Positions 9,506 through 18,112 of a stretch of 64,000 bases of DNA are shown here, one piece after another (position 1 is the stretch's first letter; each line of letters begins with the position of its first letter). The position numbers and the translations under genes are program-made. Below the pieces are notes generated by a model. The model saw nothing but the letters and a program-made list of their open reading frames with translations. It did no database searches and was not told the DNA's origin. Source of the stretch: Oscillospiraceae bacterium. GTDB taxonomy: Bacteria; Bacillota; Clostridia; Oscillospirales; CAG-272. The stretch spans positions 17,637 through 81,636 of the forward strand of contig SVUA01000005.1 of NCBI GenBank assembly GCA_015063485.1, read 5' to 3'.

Positions 9506-11275
9506 TTAGTCGTCAGTTGAAGCAAATTGACTTTGATAAAGCTCCGAGTAGAAGCCTTTTTGCGCAAGAAGCGTGTTATGGTCGCCTTGCTCAATGATAT
9601 TTCCGTCCTTCATAACGAGTATCATATCGGCTTCCTTTATCGTTGACAGACGGTGTGCGACAATAAAGCTCGTACGTCCCTCCATCATGGTTGAGAAAGC
9701 CTTTTGAATACGTATCTCGGTTCGGGTGTCAATAGACGAGGTCGCCTCGTCAAGAATAAGCATTTCAGGGAGACAAAGCATAACGCGCGCAATACACAAA
9801 AGCTGTTTTTGACCTTGCGAGAGCGTACCGCCGTCCTCTCCGATGACTGTATCATAGCCCTTCGGAAGTCTTCTTATAAAGCTGTGCGCGTGAGCAGCCT
9901 TTGCCGCCGCGATTATTTCGTCCTCTGAGGCGTCGGGGTCACCGAACGCGATATTGTCGCGTATAGTTCCCGCGCAAAGCCAAGTGTCCTGAAGCACCAT
10001 GCCGTAAGAGCGTCTCAACTGACTGCGCGGAATATCACGTATATCGACACCGTCAAGCTTTATCGCACCTTCCTTTACGTCATAGAAGCGCATGAGAAGA
10101 TTTATAAGAGTGGTCTTTCCGCAGCCCGTCGGACCGACGATAGCTATGTGCTGACCTGCGCCAACCTTAAGATTGAAATTACGTATAAGAGGACGGTCCT
10201 CAGTGTAAGAGAATGAAACGTTTTCAAATTCAATATTTCCGTGCGCTTTTTCGATGGTTTCTTTTTCGCTATCGGGAGATTGTATCGGAGATTCGATAAG
10301 CTCAAATACTCTTGAAGCGCACGCAAGCGCGTTTTGAAGCTCGGTAACTACTCCCGAAATTTCATTAAAGGGTTTCGTATATTGCGTTGAGTATGAAAGG
10401 AAGCTTGAGAGCATACCAACGGTTATCATCGAACTGCCGTTTATATAAAGGAGAGCACCCGTAAACGCGACGAACGCGTAAACGAGTCCGTTTACAAATC
10501 GCGTAGATGGGTTTGTAATGGACGAAAAGAATACCGCACGCAGAGAAGCCTTTGAAAGCTTATTGTTTATATCGTCAAACTTTTCTTGTATCTCATCTTC
10601 TTGACCGAAAGCAACGACGAGCTTGTGGTTGCCGACGGCTTCGTCTATAAGCGAGGTCTGCTCACCTTGAAGCTCGGAACGAAGCTTGAACATAGAGTAG
10701 GTCTTTTTTGCGATAAACGCCGCAACAAAGAGAGACAGAGGAGTAACGAGAACGACGATAAGAGTGATGGGCGGAGATATAATTACCATGAAAACAAGAG
10801 TAACGATAATAGTCATAACTCCGCTGAAGAACTGCGTAAAGCCCATCAGAAGTCCGTCGGAGAATTGGTCGACGTCGGTGATAACACGGCTGACTATCTC
10901 ACCCGAGTGGCGAGAATCAATGAATGAAATAGGGAACTGCTGGATTCGAACAAAAGCTTCTTTTCGAATATTTTTTACGATCCCGTACGTCATTTTGTTG
11001 TTTAAAACGTTTATTATCCATTGAGCTAAAGCGGTTATCAGAATACATACACCTATTTTTACAAGTATAGCAGAAACACCGTCAAAATCAACTCTTCCTT
11101 TGTCAATACAAAGGTCGATAGCCTGTCCGACAAGAATTGGGATATAAAGCGTAAGAGCTACCGATAGAGCGGTGAGTAAAAGAGAGACGGCAAAATGTAA
11201 GCGATATATCTTGAGGTATTTCAAGACCTTGAGGAAGGTCTTTACAGAGCCTTTGTTAGCATTTTTCTTTTTCAT
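9506..11275 (-). CDS. Heterodimeric ABC exporter, subunit with intact Walker B
   Basis: This 589-residue half-transporter has a six-helix membrane domain (about residues 1-310) fused to an ATPase domain. The ATPase has Walker A GPTGCGKTT (about 380), a degenerate signature LSQGQ (about 485), intact Walker B and catalytic glutamate in ILDEATSSID, and H-loop AHRLST. LSQGQ is typical of one subunit of TM287/288- or BmrCD-like exporters, which face one degenerate ATP site. The start is the ATG at 11275: it overlaps the upstream stop by 4 bases (ATGA) and has a perfect GAGGAGGTGAG site. An upstream in-frame extension lies within the partner gene and is not used. The substrate is unknown; drugs, lipids or peptides are possible. 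Confidence 0.92.
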   Translation of the reverse strand: MKKKNANKGSVKTFLKVLKYLKIYRLHFAVSLLLTALSVALTLYIPILVGQAIDLCIDKGRVDFDGVSAILVKIGVCILITALAQWIINVLNNKMTYGIVKNIRKEAFVRIQQFPISFIDSRHSGEIVSRVITDVDQFSDGLLMGFTQFFSGVMTIIVTLVFMVIISPPITLIVVLVTPLSLFVAAFIAKKTYSMFKLRSELQGEQTSLIDEAVGNHKLVVAFGQEDEIQEKFDDINNKLSKASLRAVFFSSITNPSTRFVNGLVYAFVAFTGALLYINGSSMITVGMLSSFLSYSTQYTKPFNEISGVVTELQNALACASRVFELIESPIQSPDSEKETIEKAHGNIEFENVSFSYTEDRPLIRNFNLKVGAGQHIAIVGPTGCGKTTLINLLMRFYDVKEGAIKLDGVDIRDIPRSQLRRSYGMVLQDTWLCAGTIRDNIAFGDPDASEDEIIAAAKAAHAHSFIRRLPKGYDTVIGEDGGTLSQGQKQLLCIARVMLCLPEMLILDEATSSIDTRTEIRIQKAFSTMMEGRTSFIVAHRLSTIKEADMILVMKDGNIIEQGDHNTLLAQKGFYSELYQSQFASTDD

Positions 11276-13005
11276 TTGCTGCTCACCTCCTCGGGAAATT
11301 GAGAGCGATATATCTCTCGATAGATCTCGCAATTCTCAAGAAGCTCCTCGTGAGTACCTATGCCTTCGACCATACCGTCATCGAGAACTATAATGGTATC
11401 GGCGTGAAGTATAGATGAGGTCCTTTGCGATACGATAAAGGTAGTTGGGGCATAGTTGAGCGATTTAAGAGCCTTTCTCAAGCTTGCCTCTGTCGCATAA
11501 TCAAGAGCGGAAGCCGAGTCGTCGAGAATAAGTATCTGCGGCTTCTTAACAAGCGCGCGGGCAATGGTAAGACGCTGACGCTGACCTCCCGAGAAATTTC
11601 GTCCGCTTTGAGCCACGGGCTCGTCAAGCTGACCGTCCTTTTCTTTAACGAATCCGTCGGCTTGAGCAAGAGAGAGAGCCTCCCAAAGCTCGTCCTCCGT
11701 GGCGTTTTCGTTGCCCCAGAGAAGATTTGAGCGGATAGTTCCTTTGAAAAGAAGAGCTTTTTGAGGAACGATACCCACGATATCCGTAAGTTCGTTCTTG
11801 TCATACAACGCCGTGTTTTTGCCGTTTATAAAAACGCTTCCGCTTGAAGGGGCGTAAAATGCGGGGATAAGGTTTATCAAGGTAGATTTACCCGAGCCCG
11901 TACCGCCTATGATACCGACGGTCTGTCCTTTTTTTACAGAGAATGATACGTCAGATATAGCCGCGTCTCCCGTCTCACTGTACTTAAAGGAAACGTTTTC
12001 AAAGCAGACCGAATTATCAACGTCAGCCTCGTCCTTTTCGGATACGCGAGGTGTGTCCGAGGGGGTGTCGAATATGTCGGATATCCTTCGCGCGCTTGCC
12101 ATAGCCTTTGTCAGAGTAATAATAAGACTTGCAAGCTTTATAAGCTCGACAAGTATCTGCGACATATAGTTGTAGAGCGCGACAAGCTCACCCTGCGAGA
12201 TATTTCCGCTATTCACGCGAATAGCTCCAAAGTGGATAAGAAGAATGACCGCAAAGTTGATAATTACGTATGTAAGAGGATTCATAAGCGCGGAGATACG
12301 TCCCGCGAATATCTGTATCTTGGTGAGAGCATCGTGCTTTTCATCAAATTCGGTGATTTCGTCTTGCTCTTTGTTGAACGCGCGGACTACGCGAGTGCCG
12401 CCGTAGTTGCCGCGAACCTTACCCACAACTCCGTCAAGTCTGCTCTGGGACTTTTTTAGTATCGGAATACTTACGAGCATTATCGCAAATACAACGATAG
12501 CGAGAACGGGAATCGTTACCGCGAATATGAGCGCAAGCTTTACGTCTATCGTAAACGCCATTATCATAGCGCCGAAAACGATAAAAGGGGAGCGCATAAA
12601 CAGACGGAGGAACATATTTATTCCCGTTTGAACGCTGTTTACGTCGCTTGACATTCTTGTAATGAGCGTCGACGTTCCTATCTTGTCGGTCATAGAGTAG
12701 CTAAAGCTCTGAATGTGAGAGAAAAGAGAGCTTCGAAGCTTTTCGGAAACGCCTACGGCGGCTTTTGCCGCAAAGAATTGAGCGCAGATAGCGCAAACGA
12801 GACCGATAATTCCGAGAGCGATAAGGACACCGCACATTAAAAATACGGTCTTCTTATCACCGCCGTTTTCCGCCATACCGACATCGATTATCTGCGCCAC
12901 AGCAAGCGGAACGAAAAGCTCAAAAAGAGCCTCGAGACACTTGAAGAGCGGCGCAAGAATAGATTCTTTTTTGTATCCCTTGAGGTAAAAAAGCAGTTTT
13001 TTCAA
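11272..13005 (-). CDS. Heterodimeric ABC exporter, subunit with degenerate ATP site
   Basis: This 577-residue half-transporter has six membrane helices then an ATPase domain with Walker A GGTGSGKST (about 368) and a consensus signature FSGGQ. Walker B is LILDDSASALD, where aspartate replaces the catalytic glutamate. The H-loop is VSQRTSS, where glutamine replaces histidine. Together with LSQGQ in the partner this predicts one hydrolysing and one non-hydrolysing site in the dimer. The start is a TTG at 13005, set by GGAGG 5 bases upstream; no in-frame ATG lies near. It is the first gene of a three-gene operon with the partner subunit and the GNAT enzyme. Confidence 0.92.
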   Translation of the reverse strand: MKKLLFYLKGYKKESILAPLFKCLEALFELFVPLAVAQIIDVGMAENGGDKKTVFLMCGVLIALGIIGLVCAICAQFFAAKAAVGVSEKLRSSLFSHIQSFSYSMTDKIGTSTLITRMSSDVNSVQTGINMFLRLFMRSPFIVFGAMIMAFTIDVKLALIFAVTIPVLAIVVFAIMLVSIPILKKSQSRLDGVVGKVRGNYGGTRVVRAFNKEQDEITEFDEKHDALTKIQIFAGRISALMNPLTYVIINFAVILLIHFGAIRVNSGNISQGELVALYNYMSQILVELIKLASLIITLTKAMASARRISDIFDTPSDTPRVSEKDEADVDNSVCFENVSFKYSETGDAAISDVSFSVKKGQTVGIIGGTGSGKSTLINLIPAFYAPSSGSVFINGKNTALYDKNELTDIVGIVPQKALLFKGTIRSNLLWGNENATEDELWEALSLAQADGFVKEKDGQLDEPVAQSGRNFSGGQRQRLTIARALVKKPQILILDDSASALDYATEASLRKALKSLNYAPTTFIVSQRTSSILHADTIIVLDDGMVEGIGTHEELLENCEIYREIYRSQFPEEVSSK

Positions 13006-13063
13006 AATGACCTCCGTTTTGAAAAGAGAGTTTTATATAACCGGTAATTTTCTCAATCAGCGT

Positions 13064-13092
13064 ATTATACCATAAAATCTTTTATTTTTCAA
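13064..13092 (-). promoter_or_regulatory. Sigma-A promoter of the ABC exporter operon
   Basis: On the minus strand TTGAAA, 17 bases, TATAAT. It lies about 60 bases upstream of the TTG start of the first exporter gene. Confidence 0.75.
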
Positions 13093-13287
13093 CCTTTTTG
13101 AAAAATAAAAATAAAAAAGGAAAATATATAAGTTGTTCAATAACAAATATAGTCAAGTTATAAATTTGTCAATTTGTAAATCGGAATTTACACCAAACGG
13201 TTAAAACATTATAAAACAATTGAAGTTAACGCGAAAAATACAATTTTGCGCAACTTTTGGTTGCACAAAATAAGTAATAAAAATTGG
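13093..13287. promoter_or_regulatory. AT-rich divergent control region with inverted repeat
   Basis: This stretch between the exporter promoter and the mutase promoter has no convincing gene. It holds an inverted repeat at 13244-13270: arms TTTTGCGCAAC and GTTGCACAAAA with one mismatch and a 5-base spacer. The repeat ends 17 bases before the -35 of the XRE-GlmM gene, a natural place for an operator. No binding protein is proven; the XRE domain of the adjacent gene is the obvious candidate. Confidence 0.45.
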
Positions 13288-13315
13288 TTGACTTATTAAA
13301 TATATTTGATATAAT
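13288..13315 (+). promoter_or_regulatory. Promoter of the XRE-GlmM/nagB operon
   Basis: TTGACT, 16 bases, TATAAT with an upstream TGA (extended -10). The leader to the ATG is about 70 bases. Confidence 0.7.
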
Positions 13316-13392
13316 AATTATATCTGAATGCATTAGGGCAGCTTGTGCTTGAGAATTTTTATAAGACATATTAATATAAGTTGGAGGGCGTT

Positions 13393-15009
13393 ATGACAAT
13401 AGGTGAAAAAATTGCACAACTCAGAACAGATGCAGGACTCTCACAGGAGGAGCTGGCTGAACGAATTGATGTATCGCGTCAATCCATTTCCAAGTGGGAG
13501 ATGAATCAATCAATGCCGCAAATAGATAAGGTTTTGGTATTATGCGAACTTTTTAATATTTCGGCTGATGAACTTTTACGTGATGAAATTGATTTGAAAC
13601 GTAAAAATTCAAAGGAATGCGCTGCAAACAAATATTTCGGAACAGATGGTTTTCGTGGTGAGGCTAATATAAATCTTACGTCTATACATGCGTATAAGAT
13701 CGGAAGATTTCTTGGATGGTACTATTCTCACAATGAAACAGATAAAGCGGCATACCGTCCGAAGATCGTGATCGGAAAAGATACCAGACGCTCAAGCTAT
13801 ATGCTTGAATATTCGATCGTTGCAGGAATTACGGCATCCGGTGCGGACGCTTATATGCTGCACGTTACGACAACGCCGAGCGTTTCATACGTAACGAAAC
13901 AAGATGATTTTGATTGCGGGATCATGATCACCGCATCTCATAATCCGTTTTATGATAACGGCATTAAAATTATCAACCGTTACGGCGAAAAGCTCGACGA
14001 TTCTATGACAGCGCTTATAGAGGCATATCTCGATGGAGATATGAATACATTAGGAATTTCGCAGGATGATATTCCGTTTGCAAAACGTGAAAAAATAGGT
14101 CGTATCGTTGATTATGTTTCGGGCAGAAATCGTTATATCGGATATTTGATCTCTCTTGCCTCAAATTCTTATAAAAAATTAAGAATTGGAATTGACTGTG
14201 CGAATGGAGCTTCATGGATGATTGCCAGAAGTGTGTTTGGCGCTCTTGGCGCACAAATGTTGGTTATTGGTGATGAGCCGGATGGACTTAACATAAATAA
14301 CGGTTTTGGTTCTACTCATATTAAAAATCTGTGTTCTCTTGTTAAAGAGAAACATCTTGATTTCGGATTTGCGTTTGACGGGGATTGCGATAGGTGTATA
14401 GCCGTAGACGGCAACGGAAATATTGTGGACGGCGATGTAATAATGTATATTCTCGCCAAGCGTTTGAAATCGAGGGGAATGCTTAACAATAATACTGTTG
14501 TAGCAACAGTGATGTCCAACAGCGGTTTTATCAACAGTCTTAACGAGGCGGGAATTAGCTGCAAGCAAACAACGGTTGGAGATCGCTTTGTATATGAATG
14601 TATGCAAAATAACAATTATAGTCTTGGAGGAGAGCAATCAGGTCATATAATACTTAAGAAGTACGCAACAACTGGTGACGGATTGCTTACAGCGATTATG
14701 ATTTGTGAGGAGATATGTGATACAAAGCTTTCGCTTGCAGAACTTGCTTCTCCTGTAAAATTGTATCCACAGTATACAAAAAACGTACGAGTTAAAAACA
14801 AAGCGGCAGTATTTAAGGATGATAATGTGCTTGCGGAAGTTGCAGAGGTAGAAAAGCTTATAGCAGGTAACGGAAGAATACTTCTCAGACAAAGCGGAAC
14901 AGAGCCTGTTGTTCGAGTGATGTTAGAGTGTGAAACCGAAGCAAAGTGCCAAGAATATGCCGATAGAGTTGTTGAGGTTATCTTAAAAGGCGGACATGGC
15001 GCAGAATAA
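13393..15009 (+). CDS. XRE-family HTH domain fused to a phosphoglucosamine mutase (GlmM-like)
   Basis: This 538-residue protein joins two parts in one open frame. Residues 1-60 form an XRE helix-turn-helix (GEKIAQLRTDAGLSQEEL, then SRQSISKWE). From about residue 78 an apparently complete GlmM-type mutase follows (KYFGTDGFRGEAN). Catalytic elements are intact: phosphoserine Ser182 in TASHNP, metal loop DGDCDR at 329-334, sugar loop GGEQSGH around Glu414 and phosphate loop RQSGTEP at 499-505. GEQSGH points to GlmM (GlcN-6-P to GlcN-1-P) rather than phosphomannomutase. Normal GlmM is about 450 residues, so the extra length is the HTH and linker. The ATG at 13393 has GGAGG 5 bases upstream; an in-frame TTG at 13381 is less likely. 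nagB follows. It may sense the sugar phosphate and bind DNA, but that is inference. Confidence 0.88.
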   Translation: MTIGEKIAQLRTDAGLSQEELAERIDVSRQSISKWEMNQSMPQIDKVLVLCELFNISADELLRDEIDLKRKNSKECAANKYFGTDGFRGEANINLTSIHAYKIGRFLGWYYSHNETDKAAYRPKIVIGKDTRRSSYMLEYSIVAGITASGADAYMLHVTTTPSVSYVTKQDDFDCGIMITASHNPFYDNGIKIINRYGEKLDDSMTALIEAYLDGDMNTLGISQDDIPFAKREKIGRIVDYVSGRNRYIGYLISLASNSYKKLRIGIDCANGASWMIARSVFGALGAQMLVIGDEPDGLNINNGFGSTHIKNLCSLVKEKHLDFGFAFDGDCDRCIAVDGNGNIVDGDVIMYILAKRLKSRGMLNNNTVVATVMSNSGFINSLNEAGISCKQTTVGDRFVYECMQNNNYSLGGEQSGHIILKKYATTGDGLLTAIMICEEICDTKLSLAELASPVKLYPQYTKNVRVKNKAAVFKDDNVLAEVAEVEKLIAGNGRILLRQSGTEPVVRVMLECETEAKCQEYADRVVEVILKGGHGAE

Positions 15010-15066
15010 AAATGGAATTAAATGAGATTTTTAAAGGATATAAAAAATATAACGGGGAAAATTTAT

Positions 15067-15777
15067 ATGAAATTTATTAAAGCAGACACGTATGAGGAAC
15101 TTAGTAAAATAGCGGCAAATATTATCGCTTCTCAGGTGATAATGAAGCCCGATTGTGTTTTGGGGCTCGCGACAGGATCGTCACCTTTAGGAACATATGC
15201 AAATCTTGCGAAAATGTATGAGGCAGGAGATTTGGATTTTTCAAATGTTACAACGGTAAATCTTGACGAATACGCAGGGCTTGACGGGACTCACGAGCAA
15301 AGCTACAGATATTTTATGAACCGAAATCTTTTTTCTAAGATCAATGTAGATATAGAGAAAACTTACGTACCGAACGGCATCGCATCGGATCTTGTAAAAG
15401 AAGGCTTGAATTATGATGAGTTGATCCAAAGCCTTGGAGGAATAGATCTGCAACTTCTTGGAATAGGAGTAGATGGGCACATAGGATTTAACGAGCCTGA
15501 CAGTGTATTTGTTGCGGAAACTCATCCTGTAAAGCTTGATGAATCAACGATCGAAGCCAATGCGCGTTTCTTTGCTACAAAGGAAGACGTTCCGTCTCAG
15601 GCGATCACGATGGGTATGCGTTCAATCATGCAAGCAAGAAAAATTCTTCTCGTAGCAAACGGAAAGAACAAAAAAGCTATATTGGAAAGAGCAATAAACG
15701 GTCCTATAGATCCGATGGTTCCGGCTTCAATTTTACAACTTCATTCAGATGTAACGGTGATTTTTTCTGAGATATAA
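15067..15777 (+). CDS. nagB: Glucosamine-6-phosphate deaminase (NagB)
   Basis: This 236-residue enzyme converts glucosamine-6-phosphate to fructose-6-phosphate and ammonia. The phosphate loop is LATGSSPLGTY. The catalytic aspartate lies in VNLDEYAGL, and the acid-base segment is GVDGHIGFNEP. The chain ends in TVIFSEI, as many NagB proteins do. The chosen ATG at 15067 begins the family-typical MKFIKADTYEEL; an in-frame ATG at 15022 would add 15 residues with no homology. It is 57 bases after the mutase gene and co-directional. The two enzymes compete for the same substrate, so control by the XRE-GlmM protein is plausible. A strong terminator follows. Confidence 0.93.
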   Translation: MKFIKADTYEELSKIAANIIASQVIMKPDCVLGLATGSSPLGTYANLAKMYEAGDLDFSNVTTVNLDEYAGLDGTHEQSYRYFMNRNLFSKINVDIEKTYVPNGIASDLVKEGLNYDELIQSLGGIDLQLLGIGVDGHIGFNEPDSVFVAETHPVKLDESTIEANARFFATKEDVPSQAITMGMRSIMQARKILLVANGKNKKAILERAINGPIDPMVPASILQLHSDVTVIFSEI

Positions 15778-15794
15778 GCATGTAACCATAATTG

Positions 15795-15829
15795 AAAAAG
15801 CACATCTGCATTGCAGATGTGCTTTTTTT
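15795..15829. terminator. Bidirectional terminator for nagB and tRNA-Val
   Basis: AAAGCACATCTGCA pairs with TGCAGATGTGCTTT over 14 bases and is followed by a T-run on the plus strand. On the minus strand it lies straight after the tRNA, whose CCA end touches the T-run. Confidence 0.9.
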
Positions 15830-15905
15830 GGTGGAGACAACTGGAATCGAACCAGTGACCTCATGCATGTCAAGCATGCACTCTAACCAGCTGAGCTATG
15901 CCTCC
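15829..15905 (-). tRNA. tRNA-Val (anticodon GAC)
   Basis: Full cloverleaf on the minus strand: acceptor GGAGGCA with TGTCTCC, D arm GCTC...GAGT, anticodon stem CATGC/GCATG with loop TTGACAT, T arm ACTGG/CCAGT around TTCGATT. Anticodon GAC reads GUC/GUU valine codons. CCA is encoded, the final A being the last base of the adjoining T-run. Confidence 0.93.
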
Positions 15906-15910
15906 GTAAC

Positions 15911-15946
15911 GTGTGATATTATATCACACTTTTTTTATAAATGCAA
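15911..15946 (-). promoter_or_regulatory. tRNA-Val promoter with palindrome over the -10
   Basis: On the minus strand TTGCAT (15941-15946), 17 bases, TATAAT (15918-15923). The -10 is embedded in the perfect 19-base palindrome GTGTGATATTATATCACAC (15911-15929). On the plus strand the same palindrome is followed by seven T and could act as a weak terminator. Whether it is an operator, a terminator or chance is unresolved. Confidence 0.65.
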
Positions 15947-15976
15947 TACTTTTTAGAAAAAATATTGCTAAATTTG

Positions 15977-16005
15977 TTGAAAAAATTATGGTTATATGAT
16001 AAAAT
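15977..16005 (+). promoter_or_regulatory. Promoter of the GH78-like gene
   Basis: TTGAAA, 17 bases, TAAAAT with TGA just before the -10. The leader to the ATG is about 33 bases. Confidence 0.6.
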
Positions 16006-16044
16006 AATTGCGAATTAATAAAATCATAGAAAAGGATCGCTTTT

Positions 16045-18057
16045 ATGGCACATCAATTTTTCGGCAAATGGATTTCAAATGATATTCTTGCTTCTCTTGA
16101 GCCTCGTAACGTTTTTCATAGACAGCTCCAAAAAGTTTCGTTGGATTGTTCGGAGTACATAAATCAACATATTTTATTCAGAAAAAAGTTCGATTTAAAA
16201 AATGTGTCTCAAAACGCAAAAATTTATATTTCGGCAGACGATTACTACAAGCTTTACATAAACGGTAATTTCGTGGCGCAAGGTCCGTCACCCTCTTATC
16301 ATTTTCAATACAATTACAACGAAATAGATATTGGGAAGTATTTGAAAAACGGGGAAAATCTTATAGCTGTTCATACACTTTATCAAGGACTTATAAACCG
16401 CGTATGGCAGAGCGGAGATCTTCGCCACGGTCTTATATGCGATATCGTAGTTGACGGTTCGGTCATTTTGTCAAGCGGAGAGGATTTTCTTGTAAAAACT
16501 CATTCAGCGTATACCGAGATGGGTGTTTGCGGCTATAAAACGCAATTTTTAGAGCGTTACGATAGCAGTGCGTCGGAGGTTGGATTCGAAAAAGTCGACT
16601 TTGACGACAGTACTTGGAAAAACGCAAGTATTTGCCATTTTGACGACCACGTATTGACCGAGCAAAAAAGCTCCATGCTCGAGTTTGAGGTTATACCTCC
16701 CAAGCAAACACGAGTTGAGGGGAATCGAATGTTTTTTGATTTTGGCTCAAACTACGTTGGATATCTTGACGTAACAGCGACAGGACAGAGCGGAGATACA
16801 ATAACCGTTCGTTGCGCGCAGGAGCTGAACGACGACGGCTCTTTGCGCTACGAGCTACGAGCAAACTGTGTTTACGAGGAAGAGTGGATACTTTCATCGG
16901 GTAAAAGTACGCTCGATTGGTTTGATTATAAATCCTTCCGCTACGTTGAGCTTATTCTTCCTGACAACGTCATAATATACAACTGCGCACTTCGCGCAAG
17001 GAGATATCCTTTTGCGTTGAAGACTACACCCAAAAGGGAATATTTGAAAGATCCTGAAATGATGAAGATATGGGAGCTTTGCGTTAATACCCAAAAATAC
17101 GGTGTGCAAGAGGTCATTCAGGACTGTATGGAGCGCGAAAAGGGATTCTACCTTGGTGACGGCTGTTATACTGCGCTCACACACATGGCTTTAACCCATG
17201 ACGATTCCATGGTGCGAAAGCTTATTGACGATGCTTTTGCAACGAGCTTTATAACCGATACGCTCGTGACGTGTATGGACTGCTCTTTTATGCAAGAGAT
17301 AGCAGAATTTCCGTTGATACTCGTCAGCCTCGTATTTTGGCATTACCGCTTTACGGGAGATAAAAAATATCTTCAAACAAATTACAAAAAAGTAACAGCT
17401 TTGCTTGATGCATACCGCAGAGATTACGAGAAAGACGGCTTGTTAAGAAATTTGGATAAATGGTGCGTTGTGGAATGGCCCAAAAATTTCCAACACGGCT
17501 ACGACGTGGATATCCGTGAGGGTAAAGTTTGTGAGCAGGCTCACGTTTCCATAAATGCGTACTATATTAACGCTATCCGTACTGCAAATAAGATGGCGCA
17601 GATATTAGGTAAAGACGATTACCGCGATGAAACGCCTCTTCTCAATGCGTTTTATAACGCCTTTTACGATGCAGAGTGTAAACTGTTTTGCGACGCTGAA
17701 AATACCAAGCATAAAAGCTTGGTCGGCAATAGCTTCGTTTATGCCTTTGACCTTTGCCCTAACAAAGAGGCAAAGCAAAATATCCTTGATATGCTCGACG
17801 AAAACGGCATAGACACACTGTCTCTTTTCTGCACGTTCCCGATCTTAATGGGACTCGCCAAGGACGGTGACGAGGTTCGTATCAAGGAGGCGCTTTTGCA
17901 TGACGGCGCATGGAAGCGAATGCTCAAAGAAGAGGCAACAACAACCTTTGAGGGCTGGGGCAAGGAAACCAAGTGGAACACCTCGTTATTCCATTTGACC
18001 ATGAGCTATGCGGCGCTTTTTATTGCCGACGTTGACCTGAAAGAGTTGTTTTCTTGA
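16045..18057 (+). CDS. Glycoside hydrolase, alpha-L-rhamnosidase-like (GH78 type)
   Basis: This 670-residue protein has no signal peptide, so it should act on imported oligosaccharides. N-terminal beta-rich modules (about residues 1-330) contain the carbohydrate-binding-like ISADDYYKLYINGNFVAQG. A helical (alpha/alpha)6 barrel follows from about 350. The barrel has DCMEREKGFYLGDG near 360, matching the position of the acidic active-site segment of GH78 rhamnosidases, and ATTTFEGWG near 635. The WTGD-type motif seen in typical rhamnosidases is altered to YLGDG, so specificity may differ. AAAGGA precedes the ATG. It is probably co-transcribed with the following phosphodiesterase-like gene, 55 bases downstream. 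Confidence 0.75.
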   Translation: MAHQFFGKWISNDILASLEPRNVFHRQLQKVSLDCSEYINQHILFRKKFDLKNVSQNAKIYISADDYYKLYINGNFVAQGPSPSYHFQYNYNEIDIGKYLKNGENLIAVHTLYQGLINRVWQSGDLRHGLICDIVVDGSVILSSGEDFLVKTHSAYTEMGVCGYKTQFLERYDSSASEVGFEKVDFDDSTWKNASICHFDDHVLTEQKSSMLEFEVIPPKQTRVEGNRMFFDFGSNYVGYLDVTATGQSGDTITVRCAQELNDDGSLRYELRANCVYEEEWILSSGKSTLDWFDYKSFRYVELILPDNVIIYNCALRARRYPFALKTTPKREYLKDPEMMKIWELCVNTQKYGVQEVIQDCMEREKGFYLGDGCYTALTHMALTHDDSMVRKLIDDAFATSFITDTLVTCMDCSFMQEIAEFPLILVSLVFWHYRFTGDKKYLQTNYKKVTALLDAYRRDYEKDGLLRNLDKWCVVEWPKNFQHGYDVDIREGKVCEQAHVSINAYYINAIRTANKMAQILGKDDYRDETPLLNAFYNAFYDAECKLFCDAENTKHKSLVGNSFVYAFDLCPNKEAKQNILDMLDENGIDTLSLFCTFPILMGLAKDGDEVRIKEALLHDGAWKRMLKEEATTTFEGWGKETKWNTSLFHLTMSYAALFIADVDLKELFS

Positions 18058-18112
18058 CTCTGTTTTTAAATAACATAAAGATACTAAACAAATGCGAAAG
18101 GAAGTGGCTTTT

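Noticed and set aside
13093..13392. A glmS-type ribozyme or known riboswitch before the XRE-GlmM gene
   Set aside because: The leader is only about 70 bases and AT-rich, and I see no conserved core of that ribozyme class.
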